A DNA stretch of 64,000 nt, from NCBI RefSeq assembly GCF_963676475.1, contig NZ_OY781106.1:1488001-1552000 (forward strand). Reading direction: 5' to 3'. Below the pieces are notes generated by a model. The model worked only from the letters and a program-made list of their open reading frames with translations, was not told the DNA's origin and did not search any database. The stretch comes from an uncultured Celeribacter sp. Its GTDB lineage: Bacteria; Pseudomonadota; Alphaproteobacteria; Rhodobacterales; Rhodobacteraceae. Positions 16,571-26,153 of the stretch are shown here, piece by piece. Within the stretch, counting starts at the first letter, position 1; each line of letters begins with the position of its first letter. The position numbers were made by a program, and so were the translations under genes.

Positions 16571-17047
16571 TTTCACATTTTGCTGTGAAATTCTCAAAAA
16601 ACTCACATCTGTCCCACAGGTGCTGACGACAGACACATCAACGGGTTTTATAATCCGCGACGACGCCACTCAGCACTGGGCTGGAAAAGCCCGGTCGCCT
16701 TCGAGCGGAAGGTGGCTTAAACGAGCACTTGGAGCGGCACAAAAACGGGACAGGTCCAACTTCCCCTTTCTGGCTGTCCTTCATTCATACCGCTTGCCTC
16801 CGTGAAAACTCTACCGACATGCGCCGCGAGACAGAGTTTTGAATTTGCAAGAGGGTTAAAAGCATTTTTCTTGCGACAAAATGCGCCAAAATATTGCTCT
16901 CGACTTCGTGAAGCTCTAATACAAATGGTAATTCCGCGATATGACTCCCGAAAAAGGGGGCGGCGGAAAGACGCATAAAGACCGCAAAAACGCAGCAAAC
17001 GCGCGCATAAACTGTACGCATGACCACGCACAAGTCGGGAGGACCGC
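16571..17047. other. Intergenic stretch of about 480 bases before ctaD
   Basis: No gene supported in either strand. It starts with a TTTCACA-TTTTGC-TGTGAAA hairpin that may end the tRNA transcript. The rest is moderately AT-rich near 16830-16930 and should hold the ctaD promoter. No repeat of the tRNA 3' end was seen, so there is no sign of an integrated element. Confidence 0.5.
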
Positions 17048-18739
17048 ATGGCAGACGCAGCCGTTCACGGGCATGAACATGAGGACAACAGGGGGTTCTT
17101 TACCCGTTGGTTCCTGTCCACCAACCATAAAGACATCGGGATTTTGTATCTCTTCACGGCGGCTGTCGTGGGATTCATCTCGGTCTGTTTCACCGTCTAC
17201 ATGCGCCTCGAGCTCATGGAGCCCGGCGTTCAGTTCATGTGTCTCAACGAAGCCGGCGAATCCGCCGCGCGTCTGATGTCGGGCTTTGGCGCCGAAAACT
17301 GTGACCCGAACGGGCATCTTTGGAACGTGATGATCACCTATCACGGCGTCTTGATGATGTTCTTCGTGGTGATCCCGGCGCTGTTCGGCGGTTTCGGCAA
17401 CTATTTCATGCCGCTGCAAATCGGTGCGCCGGATATGGCGTTTCCGCGTCTGAACAACCTGTCCTACTGGCTCTATGTCTGTGGTGTGGCTCTGGGCATC
17501 GCCTCGCTTCTGGCGCCGGGTGGCAACAACCAGGCCGGGTCCGGCGTGGGTTGGGTGCTGTATCCGCCGCTGTCGACCGCCGAGGGCGGCTATTCCATGG
17601 ATCTGGCGATCTTTGCGGTGCACGTTTCTGGCGCCTCGTCCATCCTTGGCGCAATCAACATGATCACCACGATGCTCAATATGCGTGCACCGGGCATGAC
17701 CATGTTCAAAGTGCCGCTCTTTGCCTGGTCGATCTTTGTCACCTCCTGGCTGATCCTTTTGTCCCTGCCGGTTCTGGCGGGCGCGATCACCATGCTTTTG
17801 ACCGACCGCAACTTTGGCACGTCGTTCTTCCAGCCGGCTGGCGGCGGTGACCCGATTCTCTATCAACACATCCTGTGGTTCTTCGGCCACCCGGAGGTGT
17901 ACATCGTGATCCTGCCGGGCTTTGGCCTTGTCTCGCACATCATCGCCACCTTCTCGCGCAAGCCGGTCTTCGGCTACCTGCCGATGGTCTGGGCGCTGAT
18001 CGCGATCGGGGTTCTGGGCTTTGTCGTCTGGGCGCACCACATGTACACCGTGGGTCTGACCCTGACACAGCAAAGCTACTTCATGATGGCCACCATGGTG
18101 ATCGCCGTGCCGACCGGGGTGAAAATTTTCTCCTGGATCGCCACCATGTGGGGCGGCTCCATTGAGTTCAAGACGCCGATGCTCTTCGCGTTCGGCTTCC
18201 TGATCCTCTTCACCATTGGGGGCGTGACCGGCGTCGTGCTGTCACAGGCCGGTGTGGACCGCGCCTATCACGACACCTATTACGTCGTCGCGCACTTCCA
18301 CTACACCATGTCGATGGGCGCGGCCTTTACCATCTTTGCCGGGATCTATTTCTACATCGGCAAGATGTCGGGCCGTCAGTACCCGGAATGGGCGGGCAAA
18401 CTGCATTTCTGGCTGTTCTTCATCGGTGTGAACCTGACCTTCTTCCCGCAGCACTTTCTGGGCAATCAGGGCATGCCGCGCCGCTACATAGACTACCCGG
18501 AGGCCTTTGCCTACTGGAACAAAATCTCGTCCATGGGCGCGCTTCTGTCCTTTGCCTCCTTCATCCTGTTCATCGGCATCGTGTTCTACACGCTCTTCGC
18601 GGGTCGTCGCGTGACCGAGAACAACTACTGGAACGAATATGCCGACACGCTGGAGTGGACCCTGCCCTCCCCGCCGCCGGAGCACACGTTTGAAACGCTG
18701 CCGAAGCGCGAAGACTGGGATCACCAGCATTCGCACTAA
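17048..18739 (+). CDS. ctaD: Cytochrome c oxidase aa3-type, subunit I
   Basis: 563 residues with twelve membrane helices. The copper/haem core is intact: the low-spin haem ligand region [31 protein letters not shown] (CuB His and the Tyr-His crosslink), AHHMYTVG (two CuB His) and [15 protein letters not shown] (haem a3 and a ligands). The N-terminus contains [10 protein letters not shown] at the D-channel mouth. It reduces O2 to water in the cytoplasmic membrane and pumps protons. A GGGAGGA ribosome site precedes the ATG. The gene stands alone; subunits II and III and assembly genes must be elsewhere. A terminator follows at 18761-18791. Confidence 0.96.
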   Translation: MADAAVHGHEHEDNRGFFTRWFLSTNHKDIGILYLFTAAVVGFISVCFTVYMRLELMEPGVQFMCLNEAGESAARLMSGFGAENCDPNGHLWNVMITYHGVLMMFFVVIPALFGGFGNYFMPLQIGAPDMAFPRLNNLSYWLYVCGVALGIASLLAPGGNNQAGSGVGWVLYPPLSTAEGGYSMDLAIFAVHVSGASSILGAINMITTMLNMRAPGMTMFKVPLFAWSIFVTSWLILLSLPVLAGAITMLLTDRNFGTSFFQPAGGGDPILYQHILWFFGHPEVYIVILPGFGLVSHIIATFSRKPVFGYLPMVWALIAIGVLGFVVWAHHMYTVGLTLTQQSYFMMATMVIAVPTGVKIFSWIATMWGGSIEFKTPMLFAFGFLILFTIGGVTGVVLSQAGVDRAYHDTYYVVAHFHYTMSMGAAFTIFAGIYFYIGKMSGRQYPEWAGKLHFWLFFIGVNLTFFPQHFLGNQGMPRRYIDYPEAFAYWNKISSMGALLSFASFILFIGIVFYTLFAGRRVTENNYWNEYADTLEWTLPSPPPEHTFETLPKREDWDHQHSH

Positions 18740-18760
18740 CACAGGGCAGACAATAATCCT

Positions 18761-18791
18761 AAAAGGCCTCGCAGAAATGCGGGGCCTTTTT
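18761..18791 (+). terminator. Rho-independent terminator after ctaD
   Basis: AAAAGGCCTCGC-AGAAAT-GCGGGGCCTTTTT: a stem of about 12 bp with one G-T pair, a 6-base loop and a T run, 22 bases after the ctaD stop. Confidence 0.9.
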
Positions 18792-18916
18792 CATAGCCCC
18801 ACCGAAGTCTCCGCCTATTAACCCTTTAAGACATTGGGCACCCTTTGCCCTCAACCCGTCACGGTTTGCACCGATTCCCTCAGTAGCTTTGGTCTCAAGC
18901 GATCAGGAGCAATCGA

Positions 18917-19369
18917 ATGTTGGCCTTTTTCTTCAAGTCACGAGATACCGGGGAGCGTCCCATGGCGACCCATGTGTCAGACCACTGGCACCCGCCGCAA
19001 TTCTCGAAAATCTATGACCCGCGTGACGGCAAAACCCGTGTCGCCATGTTGATCACCTCGCCTGAGCCGCTGTTCAACCCGGACGCTTTGGAGGCCAGCG
19101 CACAAATCAATGCGCTCTCCGCCGAGCTCGACCGGCTCGCGCATTGCAAATGGACCAACCAAGAGGCCGCCAGCGCCGCCGCGCTCTTTCCCGCGCATCC
19201 TTCGACGGGTTTCGTGGCCATTCTTGAACACGGCAGCAATGGCGCCTACGCGACACAGGCCCAACAGATCAAAGCCTATTACGCCTTTGACGGCGACCAC
19301 ATCGGCGCCTTCGAGCCGCGTGGCATGGTCATGCATGAGGACGATTGCGATTGCTGCCTGACGCTGTGA
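18917..19369 (+). CDS. Hypothetical protein with a cysteine-rich acidic tail
   Basis: 150 residues, no signal peptide (the start MLAFFFKSRD is too short) and no membrane span. It ends HEDDCDCCLTL, a cluster of three cysteines among acids which could bind a metal. The middle is helical with ALEASAQINALSAELDRLAH. I do not recognise the family. An AGGAG ribosome site lies 7 bases before the ATG. It is followed two bases later by the convergent GNAT-like gene. Confidence 0.75.
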   Translation: MLAFFFKSRDTGERPMATHVSDHWHPPQFSKIYDPRDGKTRVAMLITSPEPLFNPDALEASAQINALSAELDRLAHCKWTNQEAASAAALFPAHPSTGFVAILEHGSNGAYATQAQQIKAYYAFDGDHIGAFEPRGMVMHEDDCDCCLTL

Positions 19370-19371
19370 CG

Positions 19372-20298
19372 TCAGTCAAGCGGCAGGAACACATAGTCCA
19401 ACACGGCCCTGCGCCCCGCCCGCTCTGCGGTTTTACGTGAGGCGAAATTGAGCCCATCAATCGTTCCGATCAGCAGACGCTCCGGGTTCGTGCCCGGCAG
19501 ATGCGCCAAAGCAATCTGGGCCGAGGCCGCATAACCATGACCGGAGTGGGCTGCGGCAACGACCTCTTCCATGATCTCGTCGCCCTCGATCCAGTCGATC
19601 TGTCCCGGCGCGGCCGCGATTGCCCCCACAGTACAACGCGCGAAAGTGATCGCATGAAGGCGCCCTTCCCGCCACAACTCGCGCAACTCTTCCTCCGTGC
19701 TGGGCGAGACGTTGCGGCGCAGGTCCGGCTCCGTCTGCGCCATGTGATCGAAACGCTCTTGCACCACACGCAGAGCCTCATCGGAATGGGCAAAGGGTCG
19801 CAAAGAGACAGGCGCGAGCTCTGAATGCAGATCTTTGTAACACGCGGCATAGAGGGTCATATCGACATGCGCCTGAGAGCTGGGCAACCCCGTCCCCGAC
19901 TTTTGCCGCAAGCGCAGGGCACAGGGTGCAAAGACGCGCCATTCGGCGGCAACCACGGCGGACAATGCGGCCATATCCTCGAAATCATGGGCGATGATCT
20001 CGACATAGGGCCGCGCGAGGTCCCGCGCGTAAAACCGGATGCCGCCGATCAGGCTCCCTGCCCCAGTTCGCAAATACCGATGCGCAAAGTCGAGCGAGGC
20101 CACGCCGGGCAGCGCGATATGATCGGAAAACAGGCGCGCGAACTCAGGATTGTCGATCCGGTCCACCTGTTCCGCGAACCATGCGGACACACGGGAGCGC
20201 CCAGATTCGCCGCAAAGGCAGTCCGCAAGATCAAGGTCATAGGAGAGCGAGGGCCAATCAGCGACATCTGTCTTCATGCCGTCGGGATAAACGCCCAC
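19372..20298 (-). CDS. GNAT-like acetyltransferase
   Basis: 308 residues from a GTG at 20298 (AGGG 5 bases upstream); the ATG at 20277 would shorten it by 7. The C-terminal third has GNAT features: a strand CTVGAIAAAPG, the acetyl-CoA loop region EEVVAAAHSGHGYAASAQIA (like Q/RxxGxG/A) and a final helix-strand DGLNFASRKTAERAGRRAVL. The N-terminal 150 residues are not recognised. Substrate is unknown. The gene is divergent from a DUF2244 gene. Confidence 0.7.
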   Translation of the reverse strand: MGVYPDGMKTDVADWPSLSYDLDLADCLCGESGRSRVSAWFAEQVDRIDNPEFARLFSDHIALPGVASLDFAHRYLRTGAGSLIGGIRFYARDLARPYVEIIAHDFEDMAALSAVVAAEWRVFAPCALRLRQKSGTGLPSSQAHVDMTLYAACYKDLHSELAPVSLRPFAHSDEALRVVQERFDHMAQTEPDLRRNVSPSTEEELRELWREGRLHAITFARCTVGAIAAAPGQIDWIEGDEIMEEVVAAAHSGHGYAASAQIALAHLPGTNPERLLIGTIDGLNFASRKTAERAGRRAVLDYVFLPLD

Positions 20299-20385
20299 TC
20301 CGGCCCTGTCACGCGGTTCCGAGACATGGCTTTCCCTGTGGCGGCGAAGCGCCTAGAGTGACAAGAAACGCACAATTGCCATCCC

Positions 20386-20922
20386 ATGCCCTATCGCTGG
20401 ACACCCGATCAGATCACGCCCCTGCCCCGACCTCCTGAGGAGGGCGCGCCGGTGTTGCGCCTTGATCTCTGGCCGCACCGCTCGCTTAAGGGCAAAGGCT
20501 TTTCCGCCACGATATGGATCATGTTCTGTGGCGGGTTGATCCCCGTGGTGCCCTTTATCGGCACCATCGCTTTTTGGATTTTGTTGATCTTCATGATGAC
20601 GGCCCTGGCGGCGCTTTGGGTGGCGCTGAGGCACTCGGACCGGGACCGGTTACGCGAGGAGCTGCTGATCTGGCCCGATCGGGTGGAACTGACCCATTGG
20701 CCCGCTAAGGGCGGAGCTTTGACCTGGCAGGCCAACCCCTATTGGCTGCGCCTGACGTTGCATCCCGAGAAAGGCAAGGTGGAGCAGTATCTGACGCTGA
20801 AAGGTGGCGGACCGGCAGAGACGCGCGAGGTCGAGCTTGGCGCCTTCCTCAGCCCGGAAGAGCGCCAAAGCCTCTATCGCGACCTCATGACCGCGCTGGC
20901 GGAATTGAAACGGCCAAGCTGA
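20386..20922 (+). CDS. DUF2244 integral membrane protein
   Basis: 178 residues. A short cytosolic start with LDLWPHRSLKGKGF is followed by two close membrane helices (about 43-80, IWIMFCGGLIPVVPFIG and IAFWILLIFMMTALAALWV) and a soluble C-terminal domain with EELLIWPDRVELTHWPAKG and FLSPEERQSLYRDLMTAL. This is the DUF2244 family, common in alphaproteobacteria and without a known function. It is divergent from the GNAT-like gene and converges on a lipoprotein gene. Confidence 0.85.
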   Translation: MPYRWTPDQITPLPRPPEEGAPVLRLDLWPHRSLKGKGFSATIWIMFCGGLIPVVPFIGTIAFWILLIFMMTALAALWVALRHSDRDRLREELLIWPDRVELTHWPAKGGALTWQANPYWLRLTLHPEKGKVEQYLTLKGGGPAETREVELGAFLSPEERQSLYRDLMTALAELKRPS

Positions 20923-20943
20923 AACGCGCCATATGAGCCGAGA

Positions 20944-21321
20944 TCACTCCGCCTCGACGAGGATACAGCCTGTTTCGGCCTTCAGCTCCTCGACGAAAAC
21001 ATCCGCCTGTTTCTGGCTCGCGCGCGTGACCCGATAGGCGTCGCGATAGCTGAAATCGTCGTCGTTCATCATCTGTTCAACGAGGCTTTCGGCGCTGGCT
21101 TCGAGATGGGTATCCGTCATCTGACGCGCTTTTGCGAGCTGGGCCTTGGTCGACGCCTCATTCGATTGCGGGGCACAGAGAAAGGCATATTCGCTCTCTC
21201 CGTCCTGTGACGTCACCTCATGGCGGAGATAGTCCGGGTGCACCGATTGGGTGACGCTTGCCGGATCACATGCCGCCAAAACACCCATGGCCACCGCGCC
21301 GCACAACATATTCATTTTCAT
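20944..21321 (-). CDS. Predicted lipoprotein of unknown function
   Basis: 125 residues from the ATG at 21321. The N-terminus MKMNMLCGAVAMGVLAAC carries a lipobox (LAAC). The mature part has a cysteine in FLCAPQ and one near the end (TGCILVEAE), which could form a disulfide, and a helical middle (KAQLAKARQMTDTHLEASAE). No family is recognised. GAAGAG precedes the start; a frame extending to 21432 would hide the lipobox and is rejected. It lies between DUF2244 and yqeY. Confidence 0.75.
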   Translation of the reverse strand: MKMNMLCGAVAMGVLAACDPASVTQSVHPDYLRHEVTSQDGESEYAFLCAPQSNEASTKAQLAKARQMTDTHLEASAESLVEQMMNDDDFSYRDAYRVTRASQKQADVFVEELKAETGCILVEAE

Positions 21322-21453
21322 AGTAAAACTCTTCACTTGATACGGGTCGCGGGGGGTATACGGCATTCTGCGCGAAAGGAAACTCCAAAACACCGAGGCA
21401 TGAAAAAAGGCCGCCCGAAAGCGACCTCTCATGATGTGTACGCTTTGGTCGTT

Positions 21454-21915
21454 TCAGCAGCCGAGCTGCGCCTTGACCATAGGCCCGGCGGCGCCGAAAT
21501 CCATCTGGCCGGTGTATTTGGCTTTCAGAGCGCCCATCACCTTGCCCATGTCGCGGATGCTGTCCGCGCCGGTCTCAGCGATGGCGTCTTCGACAGCCTT
21601 GGTGACCTCGTCAGAGTTGAGCTGACGCGGCAGGAATTCCTCGATGATGGCGATCTCGGCGCGCTCTTTTTCAGCGAGTTCCAAACGCGCGCCCTCTTCA
21701 AAGGCTTTCGCGCTTTCCTGACGCTGTTTGACCATCTTGCCGAGGATGCCGAGCACGTCGTCGTCGGAAACAACCACCTCTTCGCCCTCGCCACGGGCCG
21801 CAATCTCGCGATCCTTGATGGCGGCGTTGATCAGGCGCAGCGTCGCCAAGCGTTCGCTGTCCTTTTCTTTCATCGCCGTTTTCAGTGCGGCATTCAGCCG
21901 GCTTCGCATATCCAT
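21454..21915 (-). CDS. yqeY: GatB/YqeY-domain protein
   Basis: 153 residues, the usual length. The YqeY fold is evident: MRSRLNAALKTAMKEKD and RLATLRLINAAIKDREI at the start, a helical middle with IEEFLPRQL and the tRNA-binding-like tail DMGKVMGALKAKYTGQMDFG. The domain is homologous to the C-terminal part of GatB/GatE and may bind tRNA, but no reaction is assigned. GAGG lies 5 bases before the ATG at 21915. It is divergent from carA, an arrangement common in this order. Confidence 0.92.
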   Translation of the reverse strand: MDMRSRLNAALKTAMKEKDSERLATLRLINAAIKDREIAARGEGEEVVVSDDDVLGILGKMVKQRQESAKAFEEGARLELAEKERAEIAIIEEFLPRQLNSDEVTKAVEDAIAETGADSIRDMGKVMGALKAKYTGQMDFGAAGPMVKAQLGC

Positions 21916-22240
21916 ATGGGCCTCATCCCCTAAAGCGTTTTGCGAACAACCTGAGTTACAGATTTTCGGAAAACACCGTGCTACGTTTATACCCTACACT
22001 GCATTTTGCTTTTTACCTGTGTCAGATAAAACGCCGAACGCTTTATTGACATCGCAAGTGGCCAACATAACGAAACAGGCGACCAAGCTCAAGCACCGTT
22101 CACCAACGGCAATATGACCCATAACCAATTGAAATCATTGCACTCTATATTTAAACCCGAAATCGCCCCCCGAGCGCTTGACGCTGCCCGCCCCTTTCCT
22201 TAGGTTCCGGCCAATTTTGCCCATATAGGAGAGTCGTGCC
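21916..22240. other. Divergent promoter region between yqeY and carA (about 325 bases)
   Basis: No gene. It is more AT-rich than the surroundings and should contain both promoters. A TTGACA (22046-22051) is a possible -35 element on the plus strand, but a matching -10 is not convincing. No attenuator hairpin or riboswitch-like structure was recognised. Confidence 0.45.
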
Positions 22241-23404
22241 ATGGCATCTGGTCTACAGTCCGGAAATCCAACCGCGTGTCTGGCTTTGGCCGATGGCACC
22301 GTCTTCTACGGGAAAGGCTTCGGTGCCACCGGAGTCACCACCGCAGAGCTGTGTTTCAACACCGCGATGACCGGCTATCAGGAGATCATGACCGATCCCT
22401 CCTATGCCGGACAGATCGTGACCTTCACCTTCCCGCACATCGGCAACACCGGCGTCAACGCCGAGGATGACGAAACCAATGACCCGGTCGCCGCCGGCAT
22501 GGTGGTCAAATGGGATCCGACCGATCCGTCGAACTGGCGGGCGCAGGACGAGCTGGGTCCCTGGCTTGAGAAACGCGGTCGCATCGGCATGGGCGGCGTC
22601 GACACCCGGCGCCTGACCCGCGCGATCCGGCAACAAGGCGCACCGCATGTCGCCATCGCGCATGACCCCGAAGGCAAGTTCGACATCGAAGCGCTGGTCA
22701 AACAGGCGCGCGAATTCTCCGGTCTTGTGGGGCTGGATTTGGCCAAAGACGTGACCTGTGCGCAATCGTACCAGTGGGACGAGATGCGGTGGGCCTGGCC
22801 GGATGGCTACCCGAAACGTGAGGGCAAGGGCTTTAAGGTTGTGGCCGTGGATTTCGGCGCGAAACGCAACATCCTGCGCTGTCTCGCCTCTGCCGGTTGC
22901 GACGTGACCGTCCTTCCGGCCACCGCCACCGCCGAAGAGGTTCTGGCCCACAATCCCGATGGTGTGTTCCTGTCGAACGGCCCGGGCGATCCGGCGGCGA
23001 CCGGGGAATATGCCGTGCCGATGATCAAGGGCGTGCTGGACAAAGACCTGCCGGTCTTCGGCATTTGTCTGGGGCACCAGATGCTGGCCCTCGCTTTGGG
23101 CGCCAAGACCATCAAGATGAACCACGGGCACCACGGCGCCAACCACCCGGTGAAGGATCTCGACACCGGCAAGGTGGAAATCACCTCGATGAACCACGGC
23201 TTTACCGTGGACGCCCAGAGCCTGCCCCAGGGCGTGAAAGAGACGCATATTTCGCTCTTTGACGGTTCCAACTGTGGCATTGCGGTCGAGGGCAAGCCGG
23301 TGTTCTCCGTGCAATACCACCCCGAGGCCTCGCCGGGTCCGATGGACAGCTACTACCTGTTCGAACGCTTTGCGGCGGCCATGGCGGAGCGCGAAACCGC
23401 CTGA
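22241..23404 (+). CDS. carA: Carbamoyl-phosphate synthase, small (glutaminase) subunit
   Basis: 387 residues, standard length. The N-terminal CPSase domain starts ACLALADGTVFYGKGFG and holds GMTGYQEIMTDPSYAGQ-type sequence (here TAMTGYQEIM). The C-terminal class I glutaminase has the nucleophile Cys276 in GICLGHQ and the His360/Glu362 pair in QYHPEAS. It feeds ammonia from glutamine to CarB for arginine and pyrimidine synthesis. AGGAG lies before the ATG (AGGAGAGTCGTGCC). carB is not adjacent, which is usual in this group. A terminator follows. Confidence 0.96.
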   Translation: MASGLQSGNPTACLALADGTVFYGKGFGATGVTTAELCFNTAMTGYQEIMTDPSYAGQIVTFTFPHIGNTGVNAEDDETNDPVAAGMVVKWDPTDPSNWRAQDELGPWLEKRGRIGMGGVDTRRLTRAIRQQGAPHVAIAHDPEGKFDIEALVKQAREFSGLVGLDLAKDVTCAQSYQWDEMRWAWPDGYPKREGKGFKVVAVDFGAKRNILRCLASAGCDVTVLPATATAEEVLAHNPDGVFLSNGPGDPAATGEYAVPMIKGVLDKDLPVFGICLGHQMLALALGAKTIKMNHGHHGANHPVKDLDTGKVEITSMNHGFTVDAQSLPQGVKETHISLFDGSNCGIAVEGKPVFSVQYHPEASPGPMDSYYLFERFAAAMAERETA

Positions 23405-23433
23405 GCTGTGGCCTCTTGATGATAACGGATCGG

Positions 23434-23459
23434 AAAAGGCGGGTCACACCCGCCTTTTT
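23434..23459 (+). terminator. Rho-independent terminator after carA
   Basis: AAAAGGCGGG-TCACA-CCCGCCTTTTT: a 10-bp stem with a T run, 30 bases after the carA stop. Confidence 0.92.
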
Positions 23460-23499
23460 CGTGTCCCGCGCGCCGCATTTACCACTTCCACAGTCTCGG

Positions 23500-23515
23500 T
23501 TAACGCGTTGTTAAC
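23500..23515 (+). promoter_or_regulatory. Full CtrA binding site upstream of the glycosyltransferase gene
   Basis: TTAA-CGCGTTG-TTAAC matches the complete CtrA consensus TTAA-N7-TTAAC exactly. It is about 100 bases before the TTG start at 23616. CtrA is the alphaproteobacterial cell-cycle/motility response regulator. The match is direct; binding is inferred. Confidence 0.65.
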
Positions 23516-23615
23516 CAACCATACTCCAAGTTGTCCACAAGCGGCCGGGATAATCCCGACGCGGGGGCGCCGGTATTGAATTGACCAATATGGGCCAGGC
23601 ATCAGGGGTTACGGG

Positions 23616-26141
23616 TTGTCCTTTGACAGGCATCAACAGTTTCCGGCATTCAAACGGCACGGCGCAACCGCGGCCCCTCTTATGCTGTCTCCAGCCGACC
23701 GTGTGTCCCCACCACCTGCCAGCCAACATGGACCACGCTCCCGAAGCCGCAAGCCGATCGGGCAGATCCTTGTCGAGATGGGCGAGCTGGCCCCTGGCGA
23801 TCTGGTCCGTGCCGCCGCCATGCGCCAACGCGAAGACGCCCGGATCGGCGACATTCTTTTGGCCCACGGCATGGTCAGTGAGCCTGCGCTCTATACGGCA
23901 CTTGCCCGCCAGTTCAACGCCGAGATCGCCCGCTTCGATCAAAGCCCGCCCGATGTGCGCCTCATCGACCGCATTGGCGCCGACGAATGCCTTCGCCGCG
24001 GGATTTTGCCTTGGCGTCAGGCGGGCGGCACGGTTCTGATCGCCTCCTGTCGCCCGGAACAATTCGAGGATTTGCGTCCGCGTCTGACCGGGATGTTCGG
24101 CCCGGTGCGCCTTGCCGTCACCTCGGAAACCGCCCTGCACGAGGCGCTGTTAAAATCCCGCCAACGGCGTCTGGCCTCGCAAGCCGAAACCCGCGTCGCC
24201 GCGCATGAGAGCTGCCGCGAGATGGACATTCGCAAGCTGACGCGAATGATCTCTTCTCTGGCGGTTCTGGGCGCACTCGTCGCCCTGATCTCTCCGATCA
24301 TGGCGGGGATTCTCCTGACATCTTGGGCGGTGATCACATTGGTGATCTCGACCGGACTGAAAATTGCCGCCGCCTTCGCGCAGGCCAAAACAGCGCGCAC
24401 ACGCCAAAGCACATTTTTCAGCAAACGCAGCAAAACACCGCTCCCGACCGTCTCAATCATGTTGCCTCTGTTCAAGGAACGCGAGATTGCCACGCGGCTC
24501 ATCAAACGCGTCTCGCGACTGAAATATCCGCGAGAGCTTTTGGACGTCTGTCTGGTGGTCGAAGAGGATGACACGATCACCCAGGACGCCATTGCCAACA
24601 CAGATTTGCCACGCTGGATGCGCCAGATCATCGTGCCCCGCGGCGGCGTCAAAACCAAACCGCGTGCGTTGAATTTCGCCCTCGATTTTTGTCGCGGGTC
24701 CATCGTCGGTATTTACGATGCCGAAGATGCCCCGGAGCCGGAACAGCTTCACAAGGTGGCCAGCCATTTCGCCCAAGCCGGACCGGAAGTGGCCTGTTTG
24801 CAAGGCATTCTGGATTTCTACAACGCCCGCACCAATTGGCTGTCGCGGTGTTTCACGGTCGAATATGCCTCCTGGTTCCGGGTCATCCTGCCCGGTTACG
24901 AAAAAATGGGGCTGCCGGTGCCTTTGGGCGGCACGACATTGTTCTTTCGCCGCGATGTGATCGAGGAACTGGGCGGCTGGGACGCGCACAACGTGACCGA
25001 GGACGCCGATCTGGGCATCCGTCTGGCGCGCCACGGCTACCGCACCGAGCTGTTGCACACGGTCACGGAAGAGGAGGCCAATTGTCGTCTCTGGCCCTGG
25101 GTCAAACAACGTTCGCGCTGGCTCAAGGGCTACGCGATGACCTACGCTATGCATATGCAAAAGCCAGGCAAGCTCTGGCGCGATCTGGGGCCGTGGCGGT
25201 TCTTTGGCGTGCAGGCGCTGTTTCTGGGCGCATTGTCGCAATTCGTGCTGGCGCCGTTTCTGTGGTCGTTCTGGATGTTTCCGCTGGGCCTGCCGCATCC
25301 GATGCGCGCCGTGCTGCCGCATGATCTTCTGGTGGTTCTGGGCGGGGTTTTCCTTTTGTCAGAGGCCATCACCGTCGCCACCGGGATGATCGCCACCTCG
25401 ACCTCGAAACACAAATGGCTCTGGCCCTGGGTCCCGACACTGCATTTCTATTACCCTCTGGCGACACTCGCCGCGCTCAAGGGGCTTTGGGAGATGGTGT
25501 CGAAACCCTATTATTGGGACAAGACCGCGCATGGCATCGACGATCTGGCCTTTCACGAGGATATGGAGGCTCAGGAGAGTGCCGCAATGCCTCATCCCGC
25601 CCCGCAGGCCGAAGATCAGAAGACACAGTCGCCGCTCCCGCAAATCGCCCCATTGGTCCTGAAGGCCCCAATCAGCCTGCCTGCGAATGAGACCCCCGAC
25701 AAAGCGCGCGTCCTCTATCCGCCCCGTGATGCGGCCCCGTCACAGCGCTTGCGCCTTGTGGCCGAGGAGGCACGCCCCTTTGTGTTCGACAGCTTGCAAG
25801 ATCAGGCCAGCGGCTCGATGCCCGTACCGGGGCGGCGGTTGACCTTTGGGCTGGACTTGTCGCGCGGGCCGCAGCCCCCCGCCCTGCGCCGCGCCATCGA
25901 AGCCGCAGCCGTGGCCATCGACCCGGACCGTCTGCGCCCAGCCCCCAGTCCCGACACACGTCCTGTGCCGCAGCCGACAGAGGTTCTGGGGGTTCTCAGC
26001 CCGCCGACAGCGCCGCCTGCGCACAATGCCCCCGGCGCACCGGAGTGGGCGCATGTCGCCGCCTTTGCCGAGGCCCCCGCGTTTGTACCGGGCGTGTCCG
26101 ACACAGGTGCGACAGTCCGCAAAGATCGCGACAGCGCCTAA
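23616..26141 (+). CDS. MshEN-fused family 2 glycosyltransferase (NfrB-like polysaccharide synthase)
   Basis: 841 residues from a TTG at 23616 with AGGGG 7 bases upstream; the first ATG (23682) lacks a ribosome site. Residues 47-71 and 76-100 are two tandem copies of the MshEN pattern (PIGQILVEMGELAPGDL and RIGDILLAHGMVSEPAL), known to bind c-di-GMP. Two membrane helices (about 205-250) precede a processive GT2 domain with Asp318, Asp368 (YDAEDAPE), the TEDADLG Asp pair 463/465 and Q498-R-S-R-W502. Three or more helices follow (about 525-640). The last 180 residues are Pro/Ala-rich and look disordered. It should polymerise and export a polysaccharide across the inner membrane. Escherichia coli NfrB combines the same domains in the other order. 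Confidence 0.88.
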   Translation: MSFDRHQQFPAFKRHGATAAPLMLSPADRVSPPPASQHGPRSRSRKPIGQILVEMGELAPGDLVRAAAMRQREDARIGDILLAHGMVSEPALYTALARQFNAEIARFDQSPPDVRLIDRIGADECLRRGILPWRQAGGTVLIASCRPEQFEDLRPRLTGMFGPVRLAVTSETALHEALLKSRQRRLASQAETRVAAHESCREMDIRKLTRMISSLAVLGALVALISPIMAGILLTSWAVITLVISTGLKIAAAFAQAKTARTRQSTFFSKRSKTPLPTVSIMLPLFKEREIATRLIKRVSRLKYPRELLDVCLVVEEDDTITQDAIANTDLPRWMRQIIVPRGGVKTKPRALNFALDFCRGSIVGIYDAEDAPEPEQLHKVASHFAQAGPEVACLQGILDFYNARTNWLSRCFTVEYASWFRVILPGYEKMGLPVPLGGTTLFFRRDVIEELGGWDAHNVTEDADLGIRLARHGYRTELLHTVTEEEANCRLWPWVKQRSRWLKGYAMTYAMHMQKPGKLWRDLGPWRFFGVQALFLGALSQFVLAPFLWSFWMFPLGLPHPMRAVLPHDLLVVLGGVFLLSEAITVATGMIATSTSKHKWLWPWVPTLHFYYPLATLAALKGLWEMVSKPYYWDKTAHGIDDLAFHEDMEAQESAAMPHPAPQAEDQKTQSPLPQIAPLVLKAPISLPANETPDKARVLYPPRDAAPSQRLRLVAEEARPFVFDSLQDQASGSMPVPGRRLTFGLDLSRGPQPPALRRAIEAAAVAIDPDRLRPAPSPDTRPVPQPTEVLGVLSPPTAPPAHNAPGAPEWAHVAAFAEAPAFVPGVSDTGATVRKDRDSA

Positions 26142-26153
26142 CCGTGTTCTGAC

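Noticed and set aside
16557..16805. 82-codon frame starting in the tRNA-Thr gene
   Set aside because: Begins inside the tRNA and has no ribosome site; a protein here is very unlikely.
16571..17047. Possible attachment site or integrated element after tRNA-Thr
   Set aside because: No repeat of the tRNA end, no integrase and no change in gene content; only a hairpin and a promoter region.
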